Shown: positions 1-8,110, counted from the first letter of the stretch. The stretch is 64,000 nt of DNA from DAOTXL01 sp034435455 (GCA_034435455.1 DAOTXL010000080.1:9890-73889), one strand, 5' to 3'. Program-made: numbers and translations. Notes: generated by a model not told the origin, from the letters alone.

Positions 1-637
1 CGGCCATTTCCCTGACCCGCGCCTTGAGCCCGGCCCCGTACACCGGGTAACCGCAGCACCACTCCTCCCCCCCCAGGACGGTATAATCCACTTCGGCCTG
101 CCCCAGAATCTGGACAAAGCTCTGAGGGATGCCATAGGTCTGCGGGAAGAGGGCCCCCACGCAACCGACAAAGTACAGCACCTCCGCCTGACGAGATTCC
201 AGTTGCGGCGGGCGTTGGGGCAGATTTTCGCTCCAGATCAGGCGCGTCTCGTTGGGTTCGTTGGCGATGTTATGCGTCGCCTCGACGGCGGCCAGCACGT
301 TGCTCAGGCCTCCCTGTAGGGGACCGACCTCGGCCTGGATATAGAGTTCGCGCAACTGGCGCATGGTCTCCGAGATGGGGATATCGCGTGGACAGCGCAC
401 CGTACAGCTATAACAGGCGGTGCACATCCAGAAGGTGTTGGAGTGGAGCACTGGATCCCGTTGCCCCAATTCGACCAGGCGCCACAAAGCGCGCGGGGAA
501 TAGTCCATGGCCAAAGCGGTCGGGCAGGTCGCCGAGCAGGTGCCGCATTGATAGCACCTGGCAATGGCTTCCTGGAAAGCCAACATCTCTGCTGGAGGTT
601 TCCCCTCCAGGCGGATCGTCATTGCTTGAGTCATCAT
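1..637 (-). CDS. HdrC-HdrB-like iron-sulfur oxidoreductase, C-terminus off the left edge
   Basis: Only the first 212 residues are inside the window; the frame is open to base 1. Two [4Fe-4S] motifs are visible (C28, C31, C34, C38 and C72, C75, C78, C82), then the start of a CCG domain (C159 and the pair C194-C195 in EEWCCG). This is the layout of fused HdrC+HdrB proteins, which pass electrons to or from thiol/disulfide substrates. It resembles the protein at 3736-4947 over its whole visible length, so the two are likely paralogues. Two ATGs are adjacent (637 and 634) and an AAAGGGAG site lies just upstream, so 634 may be the better spaced start. It is separated from the upstream FNT-receiver gene by 240 bases containing its own promoter. 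The partner and substrate are unknown. Confidence 0.85.
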   Translation of the reverse strand, partial: MMTQAMTIRLEGKPPAEMLAFQEAIARCYQCGTCSATCPTALAMDYSPRALWRLVELGQRDPVLHSNTFWMCTACYSCTVRCPRDIPISETMRQLRELYIQAEVGPLQGGLSNVLAAVEATHNIANEPNETRLIWSENLPQRPPQLESRQAEVLYFVGCVGALFPQTYGIPQSFVQILGQAEVDYTVLGGEEWCCGYPVYGAGLKARVREMA

Positions 638-753
638 TCTCCCTTTCTATGACAAAAAGGGTGATTGAGGCGGCGTGCCTCTCTTTACACCTGAGCCCGC
701 CTGCCCTCCTGCTCTGCAGGCGGCCCTGCCAGCCCCATCATCGCCCCTCCCTT

Positions 754-782
754 ATCATAAAGGAGAGGCGGTCTGTTGTCAA
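754..782 (-). promoter_or_regulatory. Predicted sigma-70-type promoter for the partial HdrCB-like gene
   Basis: On the minus strand TTGACA (782-777) and TATGAT (759-754) are 17 bases apart. The likely transcription start near 747 gives a leader of about 110 bases before the HdrCB-like gene. Both hexamers are close to consensus. The promoter implies that the gene can be expressed apart from the operon upstream of it. Confidence 0.6.
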
Positions 783-824
783 AAAAGGCCCACGGCCATA
801 CCTCTGGTCGCTCCTGGCCCGATG

Positions 825-860
825 GGGGCATGGCAGCCCCCCACGTCCCTGCCATGCCCC
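825..860 (-). terminator. Perfect 12-bp hairpin after the FNT-receiver gene
   Basis: GGGGCATGGCAG (825-836) pairs perfectly with CTGCCATGCCCC (849-860) around a 12-base loop. It begins 18 bases beyond the FNT-receiver stop codon. No U-tract follows directly on the minus strand, but a T6 run occurs at 786-781. It may be a terminator or an mRNA-stabilising hairpin. Confidence 0.4.
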
Positions 861-877
861 TAGAACAGACCGCTCTG

Positions 878-2146
878 TTACTTGATAAAGCGCCGGATGG
901 TGTTGAGCAGATGCTCAGGCTGGACCGGCTTGCTGATCCAGGCATCGGCCGGGATGTGCAGATCGTCCGGCAGGGCTTCCTTGTACTGGGTGCTGTCAAT
1001 GCTGGAGATCATGATCACCGGCAGCGCCTTGAGGGCAGGATCGGCGGCCATCTTTTTGGCTACCCCGACCCCTTCCAGCGGCGTGGCCATCATCACGTCG
1101 AGCAGGACCAGGTCGGGCTTTTGTTTCTTCATGGCGGCCAACGCCTCATCGCCATTGGCCGCCGAAGCAACCTTGTAGCCCTCCTTGCTGAGGATCGTGC
1201 GCGTGATCTCGACAAAGTCGGGATCATCGTCCACGACCAGGATGTGGACCGCCGCCTCTTTGGCGACCTCGACCACTTTCTGGGGCCGCAGGTAGACAAA
1301 CCAGTAGGCCAGGCCGACAAAGCCGGCCCCGCCGATGATGTTGCCGATGGTCACCGGCAGCAGGTTCTTGAACAAGAAGGCCCCCCAGGTCAGGTTGGCG
1401 AGTTTGTCCGGCGTGAGGCCGGCATCGGCCACAGCCTTCAACTGCCAGAAGGAATCGGGGGCCAGGTCTTTGATCAGCAGGCCGATAGGGATAAAGTACA
1501 TGTTGGCGATGCTGTGCTCAAAGCCGGCCGCCACAAAGGCGGAGATGGGGAAGATGATCGACAGGATCTTGTCGGTGGTGGACCGGGCCGAGGCACAGAG
1601 CCACACGGCCAGACAGACCAGGGCGTTGCACATGATGCCCAGGCAAAGGGCCTGAAGAAAGTCCAGGCTGCACTTGGCGTTGGCAATATTCATGGCCGTG
1701 ACACCGATCGCCCCGCCTGAGAAGGTGTACTGCTTGCTCAGGAACATGACCACAGCCGTCAAGATCGAGCCGACCAGGTTGCCGATGTAGACGATCACCC
1801 AGTTCCGTAGCAGTTGGGCGAGGGTCACCCGGCGGCTGGCAAAGGCCATGATGATCAGGTTGTTGCCGGTGAACAGTTCGGCCCCGGCCACGACGACGGC
1901 GATAAGGCCGAGGCAGAAGACCAGGCCGCCCAGCAAACGCTGGATCCCATACGCGACGCCCGCCGAAGCCAGACCGGTCAGCACGGTCGTACAAAAGATC
2001 GCCCCGGTGCCGATAAAGGCTCCGGCCAGAATGGCCAGGGCAAACATGGTATCGGCCCGCAGTTTGGCCTTGGTGACACCCACATCCTCCATCTTGGATG
2101 CCATTTTAGCAGGTGGCAAGGCGTCAATCTGAATTTCATTCGCCAT
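878..2146 (-). CDS. Formate/nitrite-type (FNT) channel fused to a C-terminal receiver domain
   Basis: Residues 30-285 form a complete FNT-family channel with about six membrane segments. They carry the family signatures ELFTGNN (residues 90-96), CNALVC, and GFEHSIANM with the central pore His at 211. FNT proteins move formate, nitrite, lactate or hydrosulfide and normally end at about 270-290 residues. Here a complete response-regulator receiver domain follows (300-422): acidic pocket VVDDDPD (304-310), phosphoacceptor D350 in LLDVMM and K406 in SKP. The receiver must be cytoplasmic, where it could gate the pore on phosphorylation. The gene is 27 bases after lplA in the same operon. Substrate cannot be told from sequence; hydrosulfide and formate are both reasonable. 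The receiver resembles that of the Lrp fusion at 8111-8959. Confidence 0.9.
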   Translation of the reverse strand: MANEIQIDALPPAKMASKMEDVGVTKAKLRADTMFALAILAGAFIGTGAIFCTTVLTGLASAGVAYGIQRLLGGLVFCLGLIAVVVAGAELFTGNNLIIMAFASRRVTLAQLLRNWVIVYIGNLVGSILTAVVMFLSKQYTFSGGAIGVTAMNIANAKCSLDFLQALCLGIMCNALVCLAVWLCASARSTTDKILSIIFPISAFVAAGFEHSIANMYFIPIGLLIKDLAPDSFWQLKAVADAGLTPDKLANLTWGAFLFKNLLPVTIGNIIGGAGFVGLAYWFVYLRPQKVVEVAKEAAVHILVVDDDPDFVEITRTILSKEGYKVASAANGDEALAAMKKQKPDLVLLDVMMATPLEGVGVAKKMAADPALKALPVIMISSIDSTQYKEALPDDLHIPADAWISKPVQPEHLLNTIRRFIK

Positions 2147-2173
2147 TGTTTTTGTTCCTCCTTGAACGTTAGA

Positions 2174-3211
2174 TTAGCTCAACACCCGGACAAAATCGGC
2201 CGGGGTTATGCCTGGACTCTGAATGCCATGCTCCTTGTAAAAACGGGCAATGGCCCCTTCGGCTTCGGCCAGCCGCACCCCCACCAACGCCGCCTCCAGG
2301 TCGGCCAGCCGATGGGCAGGGTAGAAGAAAAAGTCGCCAGACAGGGACAGGCCGGCAATGACCCCTTCTCGCTCCTCCACCGTGGCCCGGATGAGGCCGC
2401 CGGGGGCCTTGTACATCTTGTGCCGCACCTGTACCCCGGCGCGGATGGTCACCGCCCGTCCCTCTTGAGGACGGCCCCGGCGGTACAGCCACTCGTCGGT
2501 CAACATCGTCTCGGCCAGGGCATCGGTCTGGGCGCGCCACCCGGCGTCTATCTCTGTCTCTACCTCCAGCGGACCCAGCACCTCGATGAACTTTTCGGCC
2601 AGCAGGTTCCACAGCTCGTCGCGGGGTGGGGCGTAGCCCAATTCACGGCGGATGGTGGACAGATTGTCATAGAGGGTCTTGTACACCTTATCGCGGAACT
2701 TTTCGTCGGGCACCTTCAGGACACGGACCATCATCTCATAGTTGAAATCCACGATCAGGTTGCCGACCAGGATGTAGTAATCCCCGATCTCGGCCGCACC
2801 GTTGCCGGAAACCTTGCGCCCATTGGCCACGATGTCGTTGACCGGGCGGTATTCGGCCGGGATGCCCAGGGCGCGGTAGGCCTGGATGGGAGCTTCCAGG
2901 AACTTGCGGTAGAACGCCTCCCATCCGGCCGGCACCAGAGGGTTATCCTTGTGGATGATCAACTGGTAGAACAGTTGCTCGCCATCCAGGTAGACGGCTC
3001 CCCCGCCCACCTCGCGGCGAAAGACCGGGATGCCTTCCTGCCGGCACCTCTCCAGGTCCACCTCCTGCTCCGCATCCTGAAAGTAGCCGATGCAGACATA
3101 GGGCGAACCGGGCGACAACAGGTTGAGTCCTTCCCGGCCCAGGCGCGGCAAAGCGTGATACAAGAGCTGGGAGTCCTGCCAGCTCACCGTACCCAGGCGA
3201 TACAGTTTCAT
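2174..3211 (-). CDS. lplA: Lipoate-protein ligase A family
   Basis: A 345-residue protein that attaches lipoate to a lysine on an acceptor protein through lipoyl-AMP. It has the RREVGGGAVYLD motif (residues 65-76) and the catalytic lysine K133 in GRKVSGNG, plus a C-terminal accessory domain, so it is of the full two-domain LplA size. The start at 3211 is chosen because GGAG lies 8 bases upstream and homology to LplA begins there; an in-frame start at 3256 would add a low-complexity leader. It directly follows the GcvH-like lipoyl carrier gene (60 bases). No octanoyltransferase, LipA or 2-oxoacid dehydrogenase genes are nearby, so the neighbouring carrier is its probable substrate. Several Hdr-type sulfur-oxidation loci have the same ligase-carrier pairing. 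Confidence 0.9.
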   Translation of the reverse strand: MKLYRLGTVSWQDSQLLYHALPRLGREGLNLLSPGSPYVCIGYFQDAEQEVDLERCRQEGIPVFRREVGGGAVYLDGEQLFYQLIIHKDNPLVPAGWEAFYRKFLEAPIQAYRALGIPAEYRPVNDIVANGRKVSGNGAAEIGDYYILVGNLIVDFNYEMMVRVLKVPDEKFRDKVYKTLYDNLSTIRRELGYAPPRDELWNLLAEKFIEVLGPLEVETEIDAGWRAQTDALAETMLTDEWLYRRGRPQEGRAVTIRAGVQVRHKMYKAPGGLIRATVEEREGVIAGLSLSGDFFFYPAHRLADLEAALVGVRLAEAEGAIARFYKEHGIQSPGITPADFVRVLS

Positions 3212-3271
3212 TTGCTTTCTCCAGAAAGGGGGAGGAGAACCACCTTTGGCCCTCATCCCGGTCGGTAGCCG

Positions 3272-3688
3272 CTACTTGCCATACCTGGCCCGCTCGGCGG
3301 CGATGAACTCGGCAAACTCTGGATCGGAGGCCTTCATCAGGCCCGTCGGCTCAGCGGCCAGCTCCACCCTGGCAAACCAGCCGGCGCCGTACGGGTCGTT
3401 GTTGATGACGGTGGCTTCCCACTCGATCTCTTCGTTGGCCTCGATGATCTTGCCGCTGACAATGGCCTTGATCCGGCCCACCCACTTGCCCGACTCCAGG
3501 GACATGAACGGCTCGCCCTGCTTGAGCTCGCGGCCCACGCGCGGCACCTCGGCATAGACCACCTCGCCCGCCAGGCTCTGGCCGAAATCGGTCATGCCGA
3601 TGGTGGCCACATTCCCCTCGATGCGCACCCAGTTATGCTCCCTGTCATAGAGCAGGTCATCCGGAAATTCATACTTGTCGATCTTCAT
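3272..3688 (-). CDS. GcvH-like lipoyl carrier protein (LbpA-type candidate)
   Basis: 138 residues with the glycine-cleavage H-protein fold: HNWVRIEG, the VATIGMTDFGQ strand, and lipoylation site K68 in LESGKWVG, followed by VSGKIIEANEE. Classical GcvH usually has an ESVKAAS-type site; the ESGKW form is what I recall for lipoate-binding proteins of heterodisulfide-reductase-like pathways. No gcvT or gcvP genes are present. It sits between an HdrD-like iron-sulfur gene and lplA. I infer that it carries a lipoyl dithiol/disulfide for the Hdr-like protein rather than the aminomethyl group of glycine. Start at the ATG after a GGGGGGAAAG ribosome site. Family call is secure, pathway role is inference. 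Confidence 0.85.
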   Translation of the reverse strand: MKIDKYEFPDDLLYDREHNWVRIEGNVATIGMTDFGQSLAGEVVYAEVPRVGRELKQGEPFMSLESGKWVGRIKAIVSGKIIEANEEIEWEATVINNDPYGAGWFARVELAAEPTGLMKASDPEFAEFIAAERARYGK

Positions 3689-3700
3689 CTTTCCCCCCTT

Positions 3701-3730
3701 ACGTTTTACGTTTTACTTTTTACGTTTTAC
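3701..3730. repeat. Short repeat, three copies of ACGTTTTAC
   Basis: Copies lie at 3701-3709, 3708-3716 and 3722-3730, between the HdrD-like stop codon and the lipoyl carrier ribosome site. The reverse complement GTAAAACGT recurs at 57957-57979, again just before a G-run ribosome site. Confidence 0.6.
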
Positions 3731-3735
3731 TCCCA

Positions 3736-4947
3736 CTACTGAACAGACTCCCACAACAGCTCGCTGACATCCAGTGTGCGGATTCGGACCTTTTCTTTGC
3801 GCGCGGCGCCCAGGAGCGTGCGCTTGCACTGCTGGCAGGCGGTGATGATCAGTTCGGCGCCGGTCTCCTGGGCCTGGGCCAGGCGGCGGCGGGCCACTGC
3901 CCCGGACGTCTCGGCATCGGCCATCTCCACATCGCCGCCCCCGCCGCAACACAGGGCGTACTGACGGTTATCCCGCATCTCGACCAGTTCGATGCCGGGG
4001 ATAGCCTGGATGATCTGGCGCGGCTCGTCATAGATGCCGCTGGTGCGCCCCAGGTCGCAGGGGTCATGATAGGTCACCTTTTTGGCCACCGGTTTGAACT
4101 GGAACGCGCCCGATTTGACCAGATCGGCCAGGAACTCGGTTTCGTGCTGCACCGCAAAGCCCAACGGCTCGCCCAGCAGGCGGGGGTATTCATGTTTCCA
4201 GGTGTGGTAGCAGGAGGGACAGGCCGCCACCAGCGTTTGGGCCTTCAGGGCCCGCACCGCCTGGACGTTGTGGTACATCAGGTCGCGGGCATGTTTGCCC
4301 ATGCCGGCGATCACCAGCGGAAAGCCACAGCACCATTCCTCGCCGCCCAGGGTGGTAAAATCAACGCCGGCCCTGTCCAGGAGGGCCACCAGGCTCTGGG
4401 GCACGCTGTAGACCATCGGGTAAAAGGCAGCCACACAGCCCATGAAATAGACGACCTGGGCGTTCTGTTTGCGGTCCAACCCGGCCGGCACCGTGGCCAG
4501 GTTGGCCGTCCAGCCCAGGCGGTTCTGATTGGGGTCGCCGGAGATGTTATAGTTCGCCGTGACCGTATCCCGCAGCCGGTTCATCAGCGCCGGGTGCAGC
4601 CCCAGTTCCACCAACTGCTCGCGCATGGCGATCCACAGCGGCCGCATCTCGATGCCCACCGGGCAGACCTGATAGCAGCGGGCGCACAGTGTGCAATCGT
4701 ACACCCCCTGGGCAAAGAGGGCCAGTTCCTCGTCGGTAACCGGCTTGCGCCGCAGCAGCCGGGCGAGCAGGCCATCCCGCCGCAGAAAGCTGCGCAACGA
4801 ATCGATCTTTTTGAACGGCGTGATCGCTTCTAACGTCCCCTTTTCGGCGAAGGTCGGGCACCACAGCCGGCACTCGCCGCAGCGGGTGCAGGCATCCAAT
4901 TCGATCAACTGGCGTACCGTGAAGAACGAAGGGTCTATCTTGGCCAT
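3736..4947 (-). CDS. HdrD/DsrK-like iron-sulfur protein with two CCG domains
   Basis: 403 residues. An N-terminal 2x[4Fe-4S] module (C20, C23, C26, C30; C85, C88, C91, C95) is followed by two CCG domains. The first has C171, CCG at 206-208 and CPSC at 243-246. The second has C297, CCG at 333-335 and CQQC at 371-374. CCG domains bind the non-cubane clusters that reduce disulfides in HdrB/HdrD. The start overlaps the stop of the upstream cytochrome gene as TGATG, so translation is probably coupled. An iron-sulfur subunit of this type next to a NarI-like b-type subunit is the HdrDE/DsrMK/TmcBC arrangement. It should sit on the cytoplasmic face of the membrane. I infer that it reacts with the adjacent lipoyl protein. 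An open frame extends upstream to 5409, but those residues overlap the cytochrome gene. Confidence 0.9.
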   Translation of the reverse strand: MAKIDPSFFTVRQLIELDACTRCGECRLWCPTFAEKGTLEAITPFKKIDSLRSFLRRDGLLARLLRRKPVTDEELALFAQGVYDCTLCARCYQVCPVGIEMRPLWIAMREQLVELGLHPALMNRLRDTVTANYNISGDPNQNRLGWTANLATVPAGLDRKQNAQVVYFMGCVAAFYPMVYSVPQSLVALLDRAGVDFTTLGGEEWCCGFPLVIAGMGKHARDLMYHNVQAVRALKAQTLVAACPSCYHTWKHEYPRLLGEPLGFAVQHETEFLADLVKSGAFQFKPVAKKVTYHDPCDLGRTSGIYDEPRQIIQAIPGIELVEMRDNRQYALCCGGGGDVEMADAETSGAVARRRLAQAQETGAELIITACQQCKRTLLGAARKEKVRIRTLDVSELLWESVQ

Positions 4948-6410
4948 CAGTGACTTCCCTTTCTGGCAGCATCCAGGCTGGCGATGAAGGGGCCGGCCAG
5001 GAGATGCATGAATTTGCTGAACGGCAGATAGGCAAAGAAGGCGACGACCAGCCAGGCGTGCAGGTACCACAGCACCGGGTAGATCGAGGTCCAGGCCAGG
5101 TTCAGCCAGCGCAGCAGCGCCGCCACGCCATAGCCCAGGAAGGAGTAGACGGCCGCTGCCGGCGGGGTACCGGCGCTCAACAGACGCACCCCCTCGGTGA
5201 CAATGCCCAACAGGAGGATCGCGCCCAGCAGGGCGATGGCAACCCTGTCCTGGGTGAAGGTCAGCAACCGGCGGTCGCGCAGCACAAAACGCCGGAACAG
5301 GGCCAGGAGGACGCCCAAAATCATCAACGCCGCCAGGAAATCGTAGGCAAAGGCTACGCCCGGCGCATCCTTGTTCGACAGGGTTTGCGTCCAGGCAGCG
5401 GAGGGCCACAGGGCCTGGCCCAGCCAGGTGAGCAGCCCCAAGAGAAAGCGGGCCAGGAAAGGCAGGTAGATCAGCGTGTGCATGGCCCAGCGGCCCACAC
5501 TCTCCCGCAGGACACGCCGCAAAAAGATGCCGTCGGCGATGGCTGCCCCCAGGAAGCGGAAGAACCGCCTGGAGAAGAGAAAGCGGGTCGCATCGGCGGC
5601 GAGGTAGTTGAGTTTTTCCATAGGGGTAAGGCCGGGGTGACCGGGGATCGTCCCCCGCAGGTAGAGGGAAACGTTCCAGACCATACCCACCCCCAGGACC
5701 AGCAGGCCGAGGAGGGAGCCATAGTCGGTCTTGACCGGGGTGGGATCGAGCAGGGCCACGCTGACCGTCGGCGAAGCGTCATGGCAGGCCATGCACAGCA
5801 CGCTGCGGGCGGGCAGGGCCGCTGCCGGCGCCCCCACCTGATTGCCTGAGGTGTGGCACCTGGTGCAATCGGCCTCGCGGACGACGGTGTGATCGGTGCG
5901 GTCCAGGGGAGCACCTGTGGCATCCACCTCGGCCAGCACCACCCGGCCCGTGGCGGCATCCCTGATCACCGGCAGGTCGGGCCGGTGGCAGGCGGCGCAG
6001 TCGGTGCTGACATGCGGCGCGCCCATGTTGACATGGCTCAGGAGGGCCGAATGACAGTCGGCGCAGGCGACGGCCCGGTCGGCGCGGTGTGGATTGCGAG
6101 CCAGGTCGCTGTGACAGGCCACACAGGCGATCCCACCGTGGAGACTGCCCCGGTAGCGATCGGGGTCCAGGTGCACGGGGGTGCGTCCGGTGCTTGCCCA
6201 CCCGTCCACCTGAGGGTCGGCGTGGCAGTCCAGACAGAAGGCAATGTTGGCCTGGCTGCCCTCGACGCCGTTCAGATTGGGTTGGCGGTGGCAGGCAAAA
6301 CAGCTTTGCGAGCCGTTGCCTGGATCCTGGGCCAGCGCCACCGGCGCCACCGCCAATCCGATCAGGACGGCCAGAAGGACCATTGCAAGATGGGAATGTC
6401 GGTGCATCAT
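4947..6410 (-). CDS. Heptaheme cytochrome c fused to a NarI/HdrE/DsrM-like membrane domain
   Basis: 487 residues. A signal peptide (about 1-27, ending VALAQ) is followed by seven CxxCH haem motifs within about residues 30-205 (CFACH, CLDCH, CVACH, CADCH, CAACH, CTRCH, CMACH). The C-terminal 260 residues have about five to six membrane segments resembling nitrate reductase gamma, HdrE and DsrM. The protein could take electrons from the quinone pool or outer cytochromes and pass them to the HdrD-like subunit encoded next, or the reverse. In HdrDE and DsrMKJOP the cytochrome c and the membrane b subunit are separate proteins; here they are fused. The ATG at 6410 overlaps the upstream stop as ATGA. 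Confidence 0.87.
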   Translation of the reverse strand: MMHRHSHLAMVLLAVLIGLAVAPVALAQDPGNGSQSCFACHRQPNLNGVEGSQANIAFCLDCHADPQVDGWASTGRTPVHLDPDRYRGSLHGGIACVACHSDLARNPHRADRAVACADCHSALLSHVNMGAPHVSTDCAACHRPDLPVIRDAATGRVVLAEVDATGAPLDRTDHTVVREADCTRCHTSGNQVGAPAAALPARSVLCMACHDASPTVSVALLDPTPVKTDYGSLLGLLVLGVGMVWNVSLYLRGTIPGHPGLTPMEKLNYLAADATRFLFSRRFFRFLGAAIADGIFLRRVLRESVGRWAMHTLIYLPFLARFLLGLLTWLGQALWPSAAWTQTLSNKDAPGVAFAYDFLAALMILGVLLALFRRFVLRDRRLLTFTQDRVAIALLGAILLLGIVTEGVRLLSAGTPPAAAVYSFLGYGVAALLRWLNLAWTSIYPVLWYLHAWLVVAFFAYLPFSKFMHLLAGPFIASLDAARKGSH

Positions 6411-7132
6411 CGGACCTTCATCTCCTCCAGCCGCTCAGGTTCAGCCTGGAGCCGCTGCCATTCCAGGGGATGCTCATGGTGGATCTCTTCGGCCGTCACC
6501 TTGCCGGTAAAGATCACCTTGTTGAGGGGGAACATGTCGGACCGGATGTGGGTATTGAACAGGTGGACGATGTAGATAAAGCCGACGGCCAGCAACGCCT
6601 CGTCGCTGTGCATGATGTGGGCAATGTTGATGACAAAACCGGGCAGGAACTTGCTAAAGAACGTCGGAAACCACAGCACCAGGCCCGACAGGCCGATGAT
6701 CGGCACCCCCCAGAACACAGCCCAGTAGTCGAACTTTTCAAAGTAGGTAAAGCGGTCGAACAGCGGTCGGCTGCCCCGCCCCAGGAAGTAGAGAAAGTTG
6801 TGCCAGATGTCCTTGAAATCCTTGATCGTTGGCACCGGCGTATCGGGCCCCCACGGCTTTTTCTTGCGTGCCAGCACATAGTGGATGATGTAGGCCAGGT
6901 GCAGCACGCAATAGAGGGCGATGATGATGGCGCTGATGCGGTGGATGACGCCCATGACTGCCACCCCCCCCTGGATGCGGGTAAGGAACCTGGCCCAGCC
7001 GGTATGAGGATACTTGAGCGGCATGCCACTGATGGTCGAGCCGAAAAAGCTAACCGCGACAAGGAGGTGAACCAGGCGGTGATAGACGTTAAAACGCCAG
7101 TACTCCACGGGTCTGGTCTGCTCGTTAGCCAC
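6407..7132 (-). CDS. Di-haem cytochrome b, formate dehydrogenase gamma/b561-like
   Basis: 241 residues with four to five predicted membrane segments (about 20-40, 60-90, 135-160, 185-210). Histidines are placed as haem ligands, for example in YHRLVHLL, VIHRISA, LHLAYIIHYV and IYIVHLFNTH. The pattern fits the cytochrome b561/formate dehydrogenase gamma superfamily, which connects periplasmic cytochromes or dehydrogenases to menaquinone. It overlaps the hexaheme cytochrome gene by 8 bases and the next gene by 4, so it is part of one translated block. It probably forms the quinone-reactive unit for the two multihaem cytochromes. No catalytic formate dehydrogenase subunit is present in the window. 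Confidence 0.85.
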   Translation of the reverse strand: MANEQTRPVEYWRFNVYHRLVHLLVAVSFFGSTISGMPLKYPHTGWARFLTRIQGGVAVMGVIHRISAIIIALYCVLHLAYIIHYVLARKKKPWGPDTPVPTIKDFKDIWHNFLYFLGRGSRPLFDRFTYFEKFDYWAVFWGVPIIGLSGLVLWFPTFFSKFLPGFVINIAHIMHSDEALLAVGFIYIVHLFNTHIRSDMFPLNKVIFTGKVTAEEIHHEHPLEWQRLQAEPERLEEMKVR

Positions 7133-7976
7133 GATGCCCTCCCTTTCTCAGTCGTTCATGCAGGCTGCGCAGGAACCACAGCCCGGTATGAGTGTAAAAC
7201 AGAGCCAGCACGCCGACGACCAGACAGGTGAAAAAGAGGGTCACCCAGAAAAAGATCTTGAACTCTGTAGCGCGGGGGTCGTCGGGGTCCGGGTTCAGCG
7301 TCGCTTCGGCGTGGAGGCGATAGCTGGCGAACTGGTCGTTGGCAGCCGGGTGACAGCGGCGGCAGGCGGGCAGCGACTCGCTCGTCTCGTACAGGGCCAG
7401 GACGGTGTGGGCGCCGTGACAGTCGGCGCAGGTGGCCGTGGTCTCGCGGCCCAGGAGCGCAGCCTTGCCGTGATAGTTGTGCTCGTAGGTCTTGAGCGCC
7501 TCCGGGTGGCAGGTGCCGCAGGTCTCGCTGACACTCTCCAGCAAATCTGCCCGCGTCTGGGCCGAGACATAGTGGGCGTTGTGACAATGGCCGCAGGTGG
7601 GTGCCGGCTGGCCCGACTCGATGCCGGCCGGGTTGGCCCGCGCCTCGGCGTGGACGCCCTGGGTATAGGCGGCATATTCGTGGGGGTGGCACGCCTCACA
7701 CTTTTGGTAATCGTAGAGCGCCGCAGCCTCGGCCGTCAGGTTGGCCGTACTGGGGTGAGGAGATGTGACATCACCGGGCTGGATATCGGCGTGGCAGTCG
7801 GTGCAGGCCAGGCTGCCATGCGCGGAACGCTGAAAGCGCTCGAGGTCCACGTGCCACGGCGAGGTCTCTGTCAGCCTGTCCGGGAAGGGGGGCCAGCTGG
7901 GCGGGCGAGGCGCACACCCCAACAGGAGCATCGAACCTAGCAGAAGGATCAGGAACCCCTTTGTTCTCATTGCCAT
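7125..7976 (-). CDS. Hexaheme cytochrome c lipoprotein with C-terminal membrane anchor
   Basis: 283 residues. A lipoprotein signal peptide ends in LLLGC (Cys21). Six CxxCH motifs follow (CTDCH, CEACH, CGHCH, CGTCH, CADCH, CRRCH), then a single membrane segment near the C-terminus (about 240-262) and a basic tail. It should lie outside the cytoplasmic membrane, anchored at both ends. With the neighbouring fusion cytochrome this gives 13 c-type haem sites in consecutive genes. ATG at 7976 is preferred over an in-frame TTG one codon earlier because GGGGAGAG is then well spaced. It is the first gene of the operon; 134 bases separate it from the Lrp-receiver gene. Confidence 0.87.
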   Translation of the reverse strand: MAMRTKGFLILLLGSMLLLGCAPRPPSWPPFPDRLTETSPWHVDLERFQRSAHGSLACTDCHADIQPGDVTSPHPSTANLTAEAAALYDYQKCEACHPHEYAAYTQGVHAEARANPAGIESGQPAPTCGHCHNAHYVSAQTRADLLESVSETCGTCHPEALKTYEHNYHGKAALLGRETTATCADCHGAHTVLALYETSESLPACRRCHPAANDQFASYRLHAEATLNPDPDDPRATEFKIFFWVTLFFTCLVVGVLALFYTHTGLWFLRSLHERLRKGGHRG

Positions 7977-8110
7977 CAAGCTCTCCCCTGTGTGATCGCT
8001 TCGTCAGGGGGCGTTGCCGCTCTCACCGGCTTCCCCCTGTTCTCCCTTCGATCCGGGTGCCCCTTCGGCACCCTACCAATCCGGTCATTCCCCTCTGTCT
8101 CTGCAGAAAC

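Noticed and set aside
781..800. GGCC-CAC-GGCC with T6 as terminator on the minus strand
   Set aside because: The stem is only 4 bp; the T-run is better explained as part of the downstream -35 region.
1814..3268. Long plus-strand open frame opposite lplA and the FNT gene
   Set aside because: It covers genes with clear motifs on the other strand and has no domain or ribosome site of its own.
3272..3688. Assignment as GcvH of the glycine cleavage system
   Set aside because: The lipoylation site is ESGKW, no gcvT or gcvP gene is present, and the neighbours are Hdr-like and lipoate ligase genes. It is not fully excluded that it also serves glycine cleavage.
4948..5409. Upstream extension of the HdrD-like gene
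   Set aside because: It overlaps the membrane domain of the cytochrome gene; the TGATG junction and ribosome site support the start at 4947.
8055..8073. GGGTGCC/GGCACCC hairpin between the Lrp-receiver and cytochrome genes
   Set aside because: A 7-bp stem without a U-tract in a GC-rich gap; could be an attenuator, but the evidence is too weak to list.
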